DNA of 64,000 nucleotides from Rhodobacteraceae bacterium M382 (GCA_025141015.1 CP081098.1:998501-1062500); one strand, 5' to 3'; positions 17,646 to 27,037 are shown, numbered from the stretch's first letter. The notes: generated by a model not told the origin, from the letters alone. Numbers and translations: made by a program.

Positions 17646-18278
17646 TCAAAACCGCTTGGTCGCGCGAACGGGCAGGAGCGCCTTGATCGCCAGATCGGGA
17701 GAGCTCAGAACCGGCGTGTGACGGGTGCAGTGTGCAAGCCCGGCGGCTTGTGCCATCGAGGCTTGAGCCAGGACAACACAGCCGATCGAACGGTCGTGCG
17801 CCGCCTCGTCAACCGCCCGTGCAATGGCCACAGCAAAGTCCGTGGTCTGCCCCGCAACGAACATGCCCCAGAGACGCGACAGGTCCAGGAGGCTCAGGTG
17901 CGGGTCTCGCTGGCCAAACGCGCGCTGTAGCAGCGCCTGTGAGGGGGCAAGCGTGCTGTCCAGGCAATAGGCCATCAGAACCGGAGCGCCGATCTGGGCA
18001 GCGCGTTGCATCATCGGCCAGTCGATCCGCGTAGCCCCCGCGGCTTCGGCCACTTCTCCAATGGTGGTGCAACTGCACAACACGGGGCCCTTGGCGGTGG
18101 TCACAGCCTTGGTGATTTCATTCCTGAGCGCGGTATCTATCTGCGTTTGCGCTCGGGTCAGCCAGTCAGGCCGTACGATGTGGTGCAGATCGGCCGTCGG
18201 GGCGAGCCTGTCAAAGGTCGCGCAATGCACATCGGCCGTGTGCAGCAGGGTCAGGTCGGGCATTGGCGCAAGGTCCAT
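17646..18278 (-). CDS. Aspartate/glutamate racemase-superfamily protein
   Basis: Product of 210 aa. The N-terminal half reads LTLLHTADVHCATFDRLAP and VLCSCTTIGEVAEAAG, with a cysteine at the position of the first catalytic Cys. The C-terminal half has IGCVVLAQASMAQAAG, where the second catalytic Cys region should be. That fits the Asp/Glu racemase fold, but the specific activity is not clear. No convincing ribosome site precedes ATG 18278 (or the alternative ATG 18263), and a terminator hairpin ends just 8 bases upstream, so its expression may depend on readthrough from mcl1. Confidence 0.75.
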   Translation of the reverse strand: MDLAPMPDLTLLHTADVHCATFDRLAPTADLHHIVRPDWLTRAQTQIDTALRNEITKAVTTAKGPVLCSCTTIGEVAEAAGATRIDWPMMQRAAQIGAPVLMAYCLDSTLAPSQALLQRAFGQRDPHLSLLDLSRLWGMFVAGQTTDFAVAIARAVDEAAHDRSIGCVVLAQASMAQAAGLAHCTRHTPVLSSPDLAIKALLPVRATKRF

Positions 18279-18286
18279 GAATGACG

Positions 18287-18314
18287 AAAAAAGGGCGCCC
18301 CGGTCAGGACGCCC
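18287..18314 (-). terminator. Terminator or attenuator after mcl1
   Basis: On the minus strand an 8-bp stem with one G-T wobble (plus-strand 18307-18314 with 18293-18300, 6-nt loop) is followed by six T residues (plus-strand A run 18287-18292). It lies 27 bases beyond the mcl1 stop and only 8 bases before the next gene's start codon, so it may act as an attenuator for that gene. Confidence 0.75.
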
Positions 18315-18341
18315 CCATATTGCAGTGAAAACGAACCGGCG

Positions 18342-19301
18342 TCAGCTGTTCGCAATCAGTTCCGATTGGGCGACGATCACCTCGGCCTGTTTGATCGATG
18401 CGATATCGACCAAGCGGCCTTTGTAGACGGTTGCGCCTTCGCCGTTGGCCTTGGCCTGCTCCATTGCAGCCAGGATTTCGCGGGCTTCAGCCACAGCCTC
18501 GTCCGATGGGGTAAAGACTTCGTTGGCCAAGGCGATCTGCTTAGGGTGGATGGCCCATTTGCCTACCATGCCCAAGGTCGCCGAGCGCAATGCCTGAGCG
18601 CGGAAACCGTCGTCATCGCTGAAATCACCGAAGGGGCCGTCGACCGGCAGCACGCCATGGGTGCGGCAGGCGGCGACGATGGCAGCCTGGGCCCAATGCC
18701 ACGGATCTGACCAATGCTTCTGACCTTCGCGAATCATGTAATAGTTTTCCTGGGTGCCACCGATGCCGGTGGTTTGCATGCCCATTGATGCAGCAAAGTC
18801 TGCCGCGCCCAGGGACATGGCGACCATACGGGGAGAGGCGGCAGCAATCTCTTCCACATGGGCGATACCGGCCGCGGATTCGATGATGACCTCGAAATTG
18901 ATCGGTTTGGTGCGACCCATGGCGGCCTCGACCGCGGTGACCAGCGCGTCCACGGCATAGATGTCACCGGCACAGCCGACTTTGGGGATCATGATCTGGT
19001 CCAGACGGTCGCCGCCCTTTTCCAGCAGGTCCACCACGTCACGATACCAGAACGGGGTATCGAGCCCGTTGATGCGCACCGATAGGGTCTTGGTGCCCCA
19101 ATCCACGTCGGAGATCGCGTTGATAACGTTCTCGCGCGCGCTGTCTTTGTCCGTCGGTGCAACCGAATCCTCAAGATCCAGGTTGATCACATCCGCAGCA
19201 CTGGCGGCCATCTTTTCAAACAGCGCCGGACGCGAGCCGGGGCCAAACAGCTGGCAGCGGTTGGGACGGGCCGGGGCGGCAGGTTGTAGGCGAAAGCTCA
19301 T
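18342..19301 (-). CDS. mcl1: L-malyl-CoA / beta-methylmalyl-CoA lyase
   Basis: Product of 319 aa, the same length as Rhodobacter Mcl1 and near identical in the parts I remember (MSFRLQPAAPARPNRCQLFG at the start). It is a HpcH/HpaI-CitE fold TIM barrel with the NLDLEDSV acidic motif near residue 40, the RINGLDTPFWYRD segment and the Mg-binding Glu in VIIESAAGIAHVEE. It cleaves L-malyl-CoA and beta-methylmalyl-CoA to glyoxylate plus an acyl-CoA in the ethylmalonyl-CoA pathway for acetate assimilation. It is followed by a terminator and an Asp/Glu racemase-like gene. Confidence 0.96.
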   Translation of the reverse strand: MSFRLQPAAPARPNRCQLFGPGSRPALFEKMAASAADVINLDLEDSVAPTDKDSARENVINAISDVDWGTKTLSVRINGLDTPFWYRDVVDLLEKGGDRLDQIMIPKVGCAGDIYAVDALVTAVEAAMGRTKPINFEVIIESAAGIAHVEEIAAASPRMVAMSLGAADFAASMGMQTTGIGGTQENYYMIREGQKHWSDPWHWAQAAIVAACRTHGVLPVDGPFGDFSDDDGFRAQALRSATLGMVGKWAIHPKQIALANEVFTPSDEAVAEAREILAAMEQAKANGEGATVYKGRLVDIASIKQAEVIVAQSELIANS

Positions 19302-19522
19302 AGATATTCCCTCCGGGGTAAGGAAATTACGTTTCAGTTGTGTCAGGGGTTATTAAATTGCGCACCGGCGTGCAAGTCGTATTTTGCATATGCGGCATTG
19401 GGAACGCCGCGTTGCGGCACGCGATTGGTGGGCTGTGAACCGACGCGCGAATGTCGCAGATGCATTGGAAACCCGCAATGTGATGCGCAAAGGTTGGGCT
19501 TGCAAGGACATGAGGGATTCCC

Positions 19523-20806
19523 ATGATTAACGCCGCATTGTTCCACCCTATCACGACGGGGCGTATCACCCTGCAACACCGTGTGGTGCTGGCCCCGATG
19601 ACCCGCATTCGTGCGGACGAATTAAAACTGGCCCCGACGGAACAAACCGCCGCGTATTATGAACAGCGCGCCAGTGCCGGAGGTTTGCTGATCACTGAAG
19701 CGGTGCATATTTCGCCCGAGGCGACGCCGATATGGACTATCTACCAACGGGTAACGGAAAAGGGCGGACAGGTGCCCGGGATCTGGACAGAAACCCAAAT
19801 GGAGGCCTGGCGCGCGGTGGTCGCGCGGGTCCACGCCAAGGGAGGGCGGATAATTTGTCAGCTCTTGCACACAGGCCGCGTCGCACAGCCCGAGATTGCT
19901 CAACACCCACTGGTGAAGGGGACAGATGCGCCATTGCCGCCGGTGTCATCATCCGCCACCGCGATCGAAGCCAGCAATGAGACGGGGAACCAATACAATT
20001 GGGACAAGGGGGCCACCCTGCCACGCGCCCTTCCGATCGACGAAATCCCGCGTCTGATCGCGGATTACCGCCATGCCGCGTTTTTGGCGCGACGGGCTGG
20101 ATTCGATGGGGTGGAACTGCATGCGGCGCACGGATATCTGATCGAGCAGTTTATGAATGACGGGGTGAACCAGCGTAGTGATCGCTATGGTGGACGTCTC
20201 GAGAACAGATGCCGCCTGTTGTTCGACGTGGTGGCTGCGCTGGTTGACGAAATGGGGCCCGGTCGGGTCGGCGTCCGTTTGTCCCCCACGCATCTGGATC
20301 CAGAAACAGGGCACTCGCGGCAGGTCTATTTTGGGGTCCGTGATGGTGATCCGTTGGCGTTGTATACCCATGCGGTGGAGGGGCTGAATGCCTTTCCGTT
20401 GGCTTATCTGATGTTGACGGAGCCCAGAGTGGGCGGTTTGTCTCAATCCCCCGAAGCCGAGGACGCCTATCGCCACCCGATGCGCAATCGGGGCTATCGC
20501 GATCTGTACGACGGTGTGTTGATCGGGGCCGGTGGGTTTACCCCGTCGACCGCGACCGCCGCTGTTGCCGATGGCAGCTATGACCTGATCGCTTTCGGCC
20601 GATGGTTCCTGTCAAACCCGGATTTACCCGAGCGGCTGCGGCAGGGGGCTGACCTGACGGTTTATGAGCGTGAAACATTTTATGGGGCAGGGGCAGAAGG
20701 GTACATCGACTATCCCAATCTCGAACAGGGACCGGGGCGTTTCACCACCATGCCACAGTCCCAGATCGGAGGTTCGTTGCGCTGCAACCGGCCCGTAACC
20801 ACATAA
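19523..20806 (+). CDS. Alkene reductase, Old Yellow Enzyme family
   Basis: Product of 427 aa. It begins FHPITTGRITLQHRVVLAPMTR, has the HTGR FMN motif and the HAAHGYLIEQFMNDGVN substrate-binding His/Asn motif near residue 195. GGFTPSTA and the phosphate-binding GRWFLSNPDL segment follow. It is an FMN enzyme using NAD(P)H to reduce activated C=C bonds. About 20 residues after YIDYPNL exceed the typical length, a short C-terminal extension. A GAGGGA ribosome site precedes ATG 19523. Confidence 0.92.
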   Translation: MINAALFHPITTGRITLQHRVVLAPMTRIRADELKLAPTEQTAAYYEQRASAGGLLITEAVHISPEATPIWTIYQRVTEKGGQVPGIWTETQMEAWRAVVARVHAKGGRIICQLLHTGRVAQPEIAQHPLVKGTDAPLPPVSSSATAIEASNETGNQYNWDKGATLPRALPIDEIPRLIADYRHAAFLARRAGFDGVELHAAHGYLIEQFMNDGVNQRSDRYGGRLENRCRLLFDVVAALVDEMGPGRVGVRLSPTHLDPETGHSRQVYFGVRDGDPLALYTHAVEGLNAFPLAYLMLTEPRVGGLSQSPEAEDAYRHPMRNRGYRDLYDGVLIGAGGFTPSTATAAVADGSYDLIAFGRWFLSNPDLPERLRQGADLTVYERETFYGAGAEGYIDYPNLEQGPGRFTTMPQSQIGGSLRCNRPVTT

Positions 20807-20973
20807 CGATGAAATGGCCAATTGGCCCGAGAGAGACATGACCCAAGAACGGCAGGGTCTGAATGTGGCCAGAAAGTCCTGTTGGCGAAAAAGGTCGGCA
20901 CAGGTTGATTGGCGACTTTGACCATGCCGCAAATGAAACAGTTCCGGCGACGATGCTGTGACACACAGGACGC

Positions 20974-22224
20974 ATGAAGCGCGCATTGATGGAAAACTGG
21001 GCCCTGTTTCTGGGCATGATGATGCTGATGGTCGCGAACGGGCTGTTGGCGACCCTTCTGACCATTCGGGGCAATGAGCTTGGGTTCTCGGACTTCACGA
21101 TCTCGATGATGCAGGCCTGCTATCCGTTTGGAGCGTTGGCCGGGACGATCATCGCTCCACGATTGGTGGAAAAGGTCGGTCATATCCGGGTGTTTTCCGC
21201 CTTGGCATCTCTGGTGTCGATCGCGGCGATCATCCACCTGCTGACCAAGGATGCCTATAGTTGGAGCGCTATGCGCTTCCTGTCGGGCTTTTGCTACCCC
21301 GGGCTTTATGTGATCACGGAAAGCTGGTTGAACGCCAAGGCGGAAAACCGCATCCGCGCCCAGATCCTTTCGGTCTATTTCGTGATCCAGCTGGTTGGTC
21401 CGGCGGGGGGAACGGCCTTGGTCGGTTTCCCTGATCCGTCCGGCAATCTGCTGTTTGGGGTTGTGTCGATCCTGATCTCGCTCTCGATTGTGCCGCTGCT
21501 GCTGTCGAACAACAAGGCACCAGATTATACCGCGCCCGAACGGATGCCGGTTCAGCGCCTATACCGGGTGTCACCCCTGGCGGTGGTGGGGATCGTGATG
21601 ATGAGCATCGGCATGTCAGCGCAGTTTATTTCGCTGCCGCTTTATGCCTTGCAACAGGGGTTTACGGCGGCACAGGCATCGGGTGCCTTGGTGGTTTCGT
21701 TGATTGCGGGGGCGTTGGTTCAATATCCGGTGGGGTGGATTTCGGACAAAACTGACCGACGGTATGTGGTGATCGGGCTTGGTATTCTGACGGCGCTTTC
21801 TGGTTTGTGGATGGTGTTCGACACCTCTCCGTCGCGTTTGGTGTTTGGCTTTGCGGCCATCGCTATGGGGACCTATCCGACTTATTCGATACTGGCAGCG
21901 CATGCCAATGACCAACTGCGCCCGGGGCAGGTGGTTCCGGCCAGTGGCACCATGGTGTTCCTGTTGAATCTTGGCTTGTTGATCGGCACGGTTCTGGGGC
22001 CCAATGCCATAGCGCTGTTTGACGGGCGCGGGTTGCAGTTGCTGTTTGTTATGGTCGGTCTTGGCGGCGCGGCGGTTGCATTGGTGCGCCGCGTTCAGGA
22101 GGCTCCGCCAGAAGAAACCGGTGAAGCCCAAGCGATGGGCATCATCGGCATGGCCCAACCTGGGGTGCTGCAGGCTGATTCATGGATCGAGGAAGAGGAA
22201 CAGGGAACTCAAGCTGACCTATAG
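20974..22224 (+). CDS. MFS transporter (YcaD-like, putative)
   Basis: Product of 416 aa with about 12 transmembrane helices in two halves and the loop 2-3 region RLVEKVGHIRVFS. Its length and the FLSGFCYPGLYVITESWLN segment fit the YcaD/transport-of-unknown-substrate branch of the major facilitator superfamily. A hydrophilic, Glu-rich C-terminal tail of about 30 residues follows. It lies 135 bases upstream of the D-glutamate operon on the same strand and could belong with it as an importer of D-amino acids or muropeptides, but there is no direct evidence. Confidence 0.85.
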   Translation: MKRALMENWALFLGMMMLMVANGLLATLLTIRGNELGFSDFTISMMQACYPFGALAGTIIAPRLVEKVGHIRVFSALASLVSIAAIIHLLTKDAYSWSAMRFLSGFCYPGLYVITESWLNAKAENRIRAQILSVYFVIQLVGPAGGTALVGFPDPSGNLLFGVVSILISLSIVPLLLSNNKAPDYTAPERMPVQRLYRVSPLAVVGIVMMSIGMSAQFISLPLYALQQGFTAAQASGALVVSLIAGALVQYPVGWISDKTDRRYVVIGLGILTALSGLWMVFDTSPSRLVFGFAAIAMGTYPTYSILAAHANDQLRPGQVVPASGTMVFLLNLGLLIGTVLGPNAIALFDGRGLQLLFVMVGLGGAAVALVRRVQEAPPEETGEAQAMGIIGMAQPGVLQADSWIEEEEQGTQADL

Positions 22225-22359
22225 AGGAAATCTTGCTCAAAATCCCAAAAGGTTCGAAGATTCTTCTAATAATTGGTGTCCAAAACTGAACTTCGAGAGA
22301 AATTTGCGCACGAACCGAAGGAATATAGCCAGAAATTACTTCTGGGGAAAGTTAGCGCA

Positions 22360-23361
22360 ATGATCGAAACACCGTATCTGTTGTTCCTGGGCGACGCGCC
22401 CGACATGTTGGCGGCCAAAGTGGCCATTGGAATTCGTGACTGGCGTCCGGATCACGCTGTGGGTCAAATCAGCCTGCCCGGATGCGGTGCGGATCTGGGT
22501 CTGACTGAAATGACCTTGGCCGAGGCCAAGGAAGCCGGTGCCAAGACGCTGGTGATTGGCGTGGCCAACCGTGGTGGCCTGATCTCTCCTGCGTGGAAAG
22601 AGGTGCTGATCGCGGCGCTGGAGATGGGATACGATCTGGCATCCGGCCTGCACAACCTGCTGCGTGACGAAGGCGATCTGGTGGCTGCGGCCCAGACCCA
22701 TGGGGGCACGTTGCATGACGTCCGGGTTCCGACCGTGGGATATCCGATTGCCAACGGAAAGAACCGAACCGGCAAACGCTGCCTGGCCGTGGGCACCGAC
22801 TGTTCCGTCGGCAAAATGTATACTGCGTTGGCGATGGACGCTGAAATGCAGGAACGCGGGATGAAATCAACCTTTCGTGCAACGGGCCAGACGGGCATCC
22901 TGATCACGGGGCATGGTGTGCCGCTGGATGCGGTTATCGCCGACTTCATGGCCGGGTCGATTGAATATCTGACACCGGACAATGAAGACGATCATTGGGA
23001 CCTGATCGAAGGTCAGGGGTCGCTGTTCCACGTGTCCTATTCCGGTGTGACAATGGCGTTGGTGCATGGCGGTCAGCCGGACGCGCTGATCCTGTGCCAC
23101 GAACCGACCCGCGAACATATGCGCGGCCTGCCCGAGTATTCGGTGCCGTCGCTGGAGGAACTGCGGGACGTGGCATTGCCTTTGGCCCAGCGGGCAAATG
23201 CAGATTGCAAGATCGTTGGCATTTCCGTCAACACCCAGCACCTGAACGAAGACGAAGCCGTAGCCTATCTGGCGCAGGTTGAAGAGCGCATGGGGCTGCC
23301 CGCAGTTGATCCCTATCGCCATGGTGCCGGTCGCCTGGTGGACGCGCTGGCTGCGGTTTGA
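22360..23361 (+). CDS. dgcN: D-glutamate N-acetyltransferase DgcN (DUF1611)
   Basis: Product of 333 aa; ATG 22360 follows GGGGAAAG. An upstream in-frame GTG at 22273 would add 29 residues without family similarity. DUF1611 proteins have a P-loop, seen here as GTDCSVGKM at residues 145-153, and a conserved LPGCGADLGLTE and ATGQTGILITGHGVP. In Pseudoalteromonas the DgcN-DgcA pair makes N-acetyl-D-Glu and racemises it to N-acetyl-L-Glu, allowing D-Glu to be catabolised. First gene of a three-gene operon with dgcA and a D-amino-acid transaminase. Confidence 0.9.
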   Translation: MIETPYLLFLGDAPDMLAAKVAIGIRDWRPDHAVGQISLPGCGADLGLTEMTLAEAKEAGAKTLVIGVANRGGLISPAWKEVLIAALEMGYDLASGLHNLLRDEGDLVAAAQTHGGTLHDVRVPTVGYPIANGKNRTGKRCLAVGTDCSVGKMYTALAMDAEMQERGMKSTFRATGQTGILITGHGVPLDAVIADFMAGSIEYLTPDNEDDHWDLIEGQGSLFHVSYSGVTMALVHGGQPDALILCHEPTREHMRGLPEYSVPSLEELRDVALPLAQRANADCKIVGISVNTQHLNEDEAVAYLAQVEERMGLPAVDPYRHGAGRLVDALAAV

Positions 23362-23503
23362 TCTAACGACGCCCGGCGGAGGGTCCCGGCGTTTGTTGTG
23401 GGAGCCTCCGGCGGGAGTTTTTTTGGCAAGATGAAGGAGCGGCGGTGCGCACAGCCCGTTCGTTCGTGCAGGGGTGACACCTTGCGAAAGAGAGGAATGG
23501 CCC

Positions 23504-24469
23504 ATGCGGATTTCCGTGACATCGGATGTGTTCAAGCTGGCACAGGTATTTACCATTTCGCGCGGTTCGCGGACCGAGGCGAAAGTGCTGACCGTCAAGG
23601 TCGAGAAAGATGGCGTGACCGGTTGGGGCGAATGCGTGCCTTATGCGCGTTACAACGAAACGTTGGAGAGCGTGACTGCGGAAATTGAAGGTTTGCCCGC
23701 CGATTTTAATCGTGATGAGCTACAAGGATTGTTGCCCGCGGGTGCCGCCCGCAATGCAGTGGATTGCGCCCTGTGGGATCTGGAGGCCAAACAGGCCGGC
23801 AAGCGCGTATGGGAACTGGCAGGATTGCCTGAACCCAAGCCGGAAATTACCGCCTATACGCTGTCGCTGGACACGCCCGAGAACATGCAGGCGCAGGCGG
23901 CGGAAAACGCACATCGCCCGCTGCTGAAGATCAAATTGGGCACCCCCGATGACATGCCGCGTTTGCAGGCTGTGCGCGCGGGTGCGCCGGATGCCAAGAT
24001 CATTGTCGACGCCAATGAAGGCTGGTCCGCCGAGGTCTATGCCGATCTGGCACCGCATCTGGTTGAACTGGGGGTTGAGCTGGTCGAACAGCCGTTGCCC
24101 GCTGGTGAAGACGAGGCCCTGATCGGCATGGATCGCCCCGTTCCGGTCTGCGCCGATGAGAGCTGTCATGACCGCTCAAGCCTGCCGAAACTGGTCGGGA
24201 AATATGACGTGGTGAACATCAAGCTGGACAAGACCGGCGGTCTGACCGAAGCGCTGAAGCTGCGCGACGAAGCGCTGGCACAGGGGTATGACGTCATGGT
24301 TGGCTGTATGGTCGGTTCTTCGTTGGCGATGGCACCTGCGACGATTGTTGCCCAGGGCGCGTCGGTTACGGACCTTGACGGGCCGCTGCTGTTGGCCGAA
24401 GACCGTGCGGAGCCTTTGAATTTTGACGCCGCCGGGGTGCACCCGCCCAAACCGGCACTCTGGGGTTGA
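23504..24469 (+). CDS. dgcA: N-acetyl-D-glutamate racemase DgcA (enolase superfamily)
   Basis: Product of 321 aa from ATG 23504 after AGAGGAATGG. An N-terminal capping domain is followed by a TIM barrel with the catalytic Lys pair region LKIKLGTPDD, the metal ligands VDANEGW and ADESCHD, and the second Lys in NIKLDKTGG. The muconate-lactonising/dipeptide-epimerase subgroup of the enolase superfamily has these motifs. It is 142 bases after dgcN and 10 bases before the transaminase. Confidence 0.9.
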   Translation: MRISVTSDVFKLAQVFTISRGSRTEAKVLTVKVEKDGVTGWGECVPYARYNETLESVTAEIEGLPADFNRDELQGLLPAGAARNAVDCALWDLEAKQAGKRVWELAGLPEPKPEITAYTLSLDTPENMQAQAAENAHRPLLKIKLGTPDDMPRLQAVRAGAPDAKIIVDANEGWSAEVYADLAPHLVELGVELVEQPLPAGEDEALIGMDRPVPVCADESCHDRSSLPKLVGKYDVVNIKLDKTGGLTEALKLRDEALAQGYDVMVGCMVGSSLAMAPATIVAQGASVTDLDGPLLLAEDRAEPLNFDAAGVHPPKPALWG

Positions 24470-24479
24470 GGAGACCAAC

Positions 24480-25340
24480 ATGACCCGTACCGTATATGTA
24501 AATGGCGAATATCTGCCCGAAACCGAAGCCAAAGTGTCGATCTTTGACCGTGGTTTCCTGATGGCGGATGCCGTTTATGAGGTGACCAGCGTGCTGGATG
24601 GCAAGCTGATCGATTTTGACGGCCACGCCGTCCGCCTAAAGCGGTCGCTGGACGAATTGGACATGGCCACGCCGTGCACCAAGGAAGAGTTGCTGGAAAT
24701 TCACCGCAAATTGGTTGCTGATAACGACATCAACGAAGGTCTGGTCTATCTGCAGGTCACACGCGGGTCTGATGGCGACCGGGATTTCGTGTTCCCGTCG
24801 GCCGACACCAAACCGACAATTGTTTTGTTCACCCAGAACAAGCCGGGTCTGGCTGACAGCCCTGCTGCCCGCAAAGGGGCCAAGATCATTTCGATCGAGG
24901 ATATCCGCTGGGGCCGTCGCGACATCAAGACTGTGCAGCTTCTGTACCCGTCCATGGGCAAGATGATGGCGAAAAAGGCAGGTGCCGACGATGCATGGCT
25001 GATCGAAGACGGTCATGTCACCGAAGGCACGTCGAACAACGCCTATTTTGTCAAGAACGGCAAGATCGTGACCCGCCCGCTGTCGACCGATATCCTGCAC
25101 GGCATCACCCGCGCCGCCGTTCTGCGTCTGGCCGAAGAGGCACAGATGGAAATTGAAGAGCGGCTGTTCACCATTGATGAAGCAAAGGAAGCTGATGAGG
25201 CCTTTACCACTTCGGCCAGCGCTTTTGTGATGCCGGTTGTGGAAATTGACGGTGTTCAGCTGGGGGACGGCACGCCGGGCCCAATTGCCAAACGTTTGCG
25301 TGAAATCTATCTGGATGAAAGCCGCAAACAGGCAATCTGA
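24480..25340 (+). CDS. D-amino-acid transaminase (PLP fold type IV)
   Basis: Product of 286 aa from ATG 24480 (GAGGAGACC ribosome site). It is a class IV aminotransferase, with the catalytic Lys in RDIKTVQLLYPSMGK and the PLP-phosphate region EGTSNNAYFV. VNGEYLPETEAKVSIFDRGFLMADAVYEV is the usual beginning of D-alanine transaminases, and it has SAS and VTEGTSNN elements. It would convert D-Ala plus 2-oxoglutarate to pyruvate plus D-Glu, feeding DgcN/DgcA, or interconvert other D-amino acids. Confidence 0.92.
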   Translation: MTRTVYVNGEYLPETEAKVSIFDRGFLMADAVYEVTSVLDGKLIDFDGHAVRLKRSLDELDMATPCTKEELLEIHRKLVADNDINEGLVYLQVTRGSDGDRDFVFPSADTKPTIVLFTQNKPGLADSPAARKGAKIISIEDIRWGRRDIKTVQLLYPSMGKMMAKKAGADDAWLIEDGHVTEGTSNNAYFVKNGKIVTRPLSTDILHGITRAAVLRLAEEAQMEIEERLFTIDEAKEADEAFTTSASAFVMPVVEIDGVQLGDGTPGPIAKRLREIYLDESRKQAI

Positions 25341-25370
25341 ATTCGAGTGGAATTCATTCCAACTGGGGAG

Positions 25371-25401
25371 CGGGCTGATGTATCAGCCCGTTTTTCGTTT
25401 T
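25371..25401 (+). terminator. Rho-independent terminator after the D-amino-acid operon
   Basis: A 9-bp perfect stem (25371-25379 with 25382-25390, 2-nt spacer, so the loop probably opens by a pair or two) is followed by TTTTTCGTTTT. It is 31 bases beyond the transaminase stop. Confidence 0.88.
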
Positions 25402-25520
25402 CCACCCTTTTTCCGTTTGCGGCCTATGCAAGAGATTGAAAACGACTCTTGCGGTGCCGCAAAGGGATAAGTTCTGGTCTCTTGTCTTACCTAGCTTTTG
25501 AGAAACGCGGAGGTTATCAC

Positions 25521-26708
25521 ATGCGACCATTCGAGGGACTTCGGGTGCTGGACTTGACCCATGTCTTTGCTGGCCCATTCAGCGCCTATCAGTTGGGCGT
25601 TCTTGGGGCAGAAGTGATCAAGATCGAAGCCCCGGGCGCGCCGGACATGACGCGCGATGATGGCGCAATTGCAGATCTGAATGATCAGGGTATGGGGCTG
25701 TTCTTTCAGGCCCAGGGCGGGGGCAAACGCGCATTGGCGTTGGACCTGAAAGCGCCAGAAGGGCGCGCCGTCTTTGACGATCTGGTGCGTGGTGCCGATG
25801 TGGTTGTTCAGAATTATACCCGCCCAGCGGCGCGACGACTGGGGTTAGAGTACGAGCGGTTAAAAGCGTTGAACCCGGGTTTGATTTTCTGTTCGATCAG
25901 TGGCTTTGGGCAGACAGGACCAAAGCAGGACCACCCGGCCTATGATATCGTGATTCAGGCCTTTGCCGGGGTGATGACCAGCAATGGCACACCCGACACC
26001 ACGCCTGTTCGCGTAGGACCGGCGATGATCGACTATGGGACTGGATCGCAGGCCGCGCTGGCGATTTCCGCCGCTTTGTATGGGCGGCAGGTGACGGGGC
26101 TGGGGCGTGAGATTGACGTATCCATGGCTGATTGCGCGCTGATGTTGATGAATTCACACACCAAGACAACGCTGGCGACAGGAACGGGGCCGCGCCCCAA
26201 CGGCAATCAGGATCCGACGCTGGCGGGGTACAGTTGTTATGACACGGCCGAGGGTCAGGTGATGCTGGGAGCATTTACCAATCGCCAGATGGTCAATTTG
26301 ATGCGCGCGCTGGGCAATGACAGCGCCGCAGATGAGATTGAGAACACCCCCCGGTCAGAAATCGGGGGGCGCCGGGCGCAGGATGCCGCGTTCCTGAGCG
26401 AAGTTCTGGCCACCGAAACCGCACAGCATTGGGAAGACGTGCTGAACGCTCATCACGTGCCTGCGGCACGGGTGCGTCGATTGGAAGAGTCGCTGAACGA
26501 AGAACAGTTCCGTTCCCGCGCCGTGATTCAGGATCTGGGCGGCGCCGGGTTTGCCGTGGCCGGGTACAGCTATGATCACGGTAGCCCGCGGCTGGATGCG
26601 CCGCCGCGCCCGCACGGGGCGGACACGGATGCCATTCTGAGCGATATGGGGCTGTCACCGCAACAGATTCAGACGCTTAGGAACAGAGGCGTGATTGGCG
26701 CTGCTTAA
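25521..26708 (+). CDS. CaiB/BaiF CoA-transferase family protein
   Basis: Product of 395 aa from ATG 25521 (GGAGG at 25509). It begins PFEGLRVLDLTHVFAGPFSAY, has LGAEVIKIEAPG, NYTRPAARRLGLEYERLKALNPGLIFCSISGFGQTGP and DIVIQAFAG. Those are type III CoA-transferase motifs, including the region of the catalytic aspartate. It transfers CoA from an acyl-CoA to an organic acid by a ping-pong mechanism; the substrates are unknown. No partner gene is adjacent. Confidence 0.92.
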   Translation: MRPFEGLRVLDLTHVFAGPFSAYQLGVLGAEVIKIEAPGAPDMTRDDGAIADLNDQGMGLFFQAQGGGKRALALDLKAPEGRAVFDDLVRGADVVVQNYTRPAARRLGLEYERLKALNPGLIFCSISGFGQTGPKQDHPAYDIVIQAFAGVMTSNGTPDTTPVRVGPAMIDYGTGSQAALAISAALYGRQVTGLGREIDVSMADCALMLMNSHTKTTLATGTGPRPNGNQDPTLAGYSCYDTAEGQVMLGAFTNRQMVNLMRALGNDSAADEIENTPRSEIGGRRAQDAAFLSEVLATETAQHWEDVLNAHHVPAARVRRLEESLNEEQFRSRAVIQDLGGAGFAVAGYSYDHGSPRLDAPPRPHGADTDAILSDMGLSPQQIQTLRNRGVIGAA

Positions 26709-26722
26709 GACAGAGTTGGATG

Positions 26723-27037
26723 TCAGGATTTGTCGGTCACGTTTTCCTTGAACGCGACTTCGAAAGCGGCCTGTTTTTCGGGATTGGCATCGGTTTGATA
26801 CTTGGACTTCCAATCGTCCATCGTCATCCCATAGTATTTCTCGCGCGCTTCGATTTTGCCCAGCTCGATACCCTGTTCAGCAGCGGCCTCCTGATACCAA
26901 CGGGCCAGGCAATTCCTGCAGAACCCGGCCAGATTCATCAGGTCGATGTTTTGCACATCGGTGCGGTCCTTCATCAGGTGTTCCTGAAGGCGGCGAAAGG
27001 CAGCGGCCTGAATTTCGATTTCGGTTTGCTGGTCCAT
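26723..27037 (-). CDS. DUF1244 domain-containing protein
   Basis: Product of 104 aa. The block VQNIDLMNLAGFCRNCLARWY and the following AREKYYGMTMDDWKSKYQ are the DUF1244 signature; the family is a small helical bundle with a conserved C-R-N-C metal-binding-like motif (FCRNC here). Its function is unknown. It is convergent with the CaiB gene and on the same strand as the DUF6868 gene upstream. Confidence 0.92.
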   Translation of the reverse strand: MDQQTEIEIQAAAFRRLQEHLMKDRTDVQNIDLMNLAGFCRNCLARWYQEAAAEQGIELGKIEAREKYYGMTMDDWKSKYQTDANPEKQAAFEVAFKENVTDKS

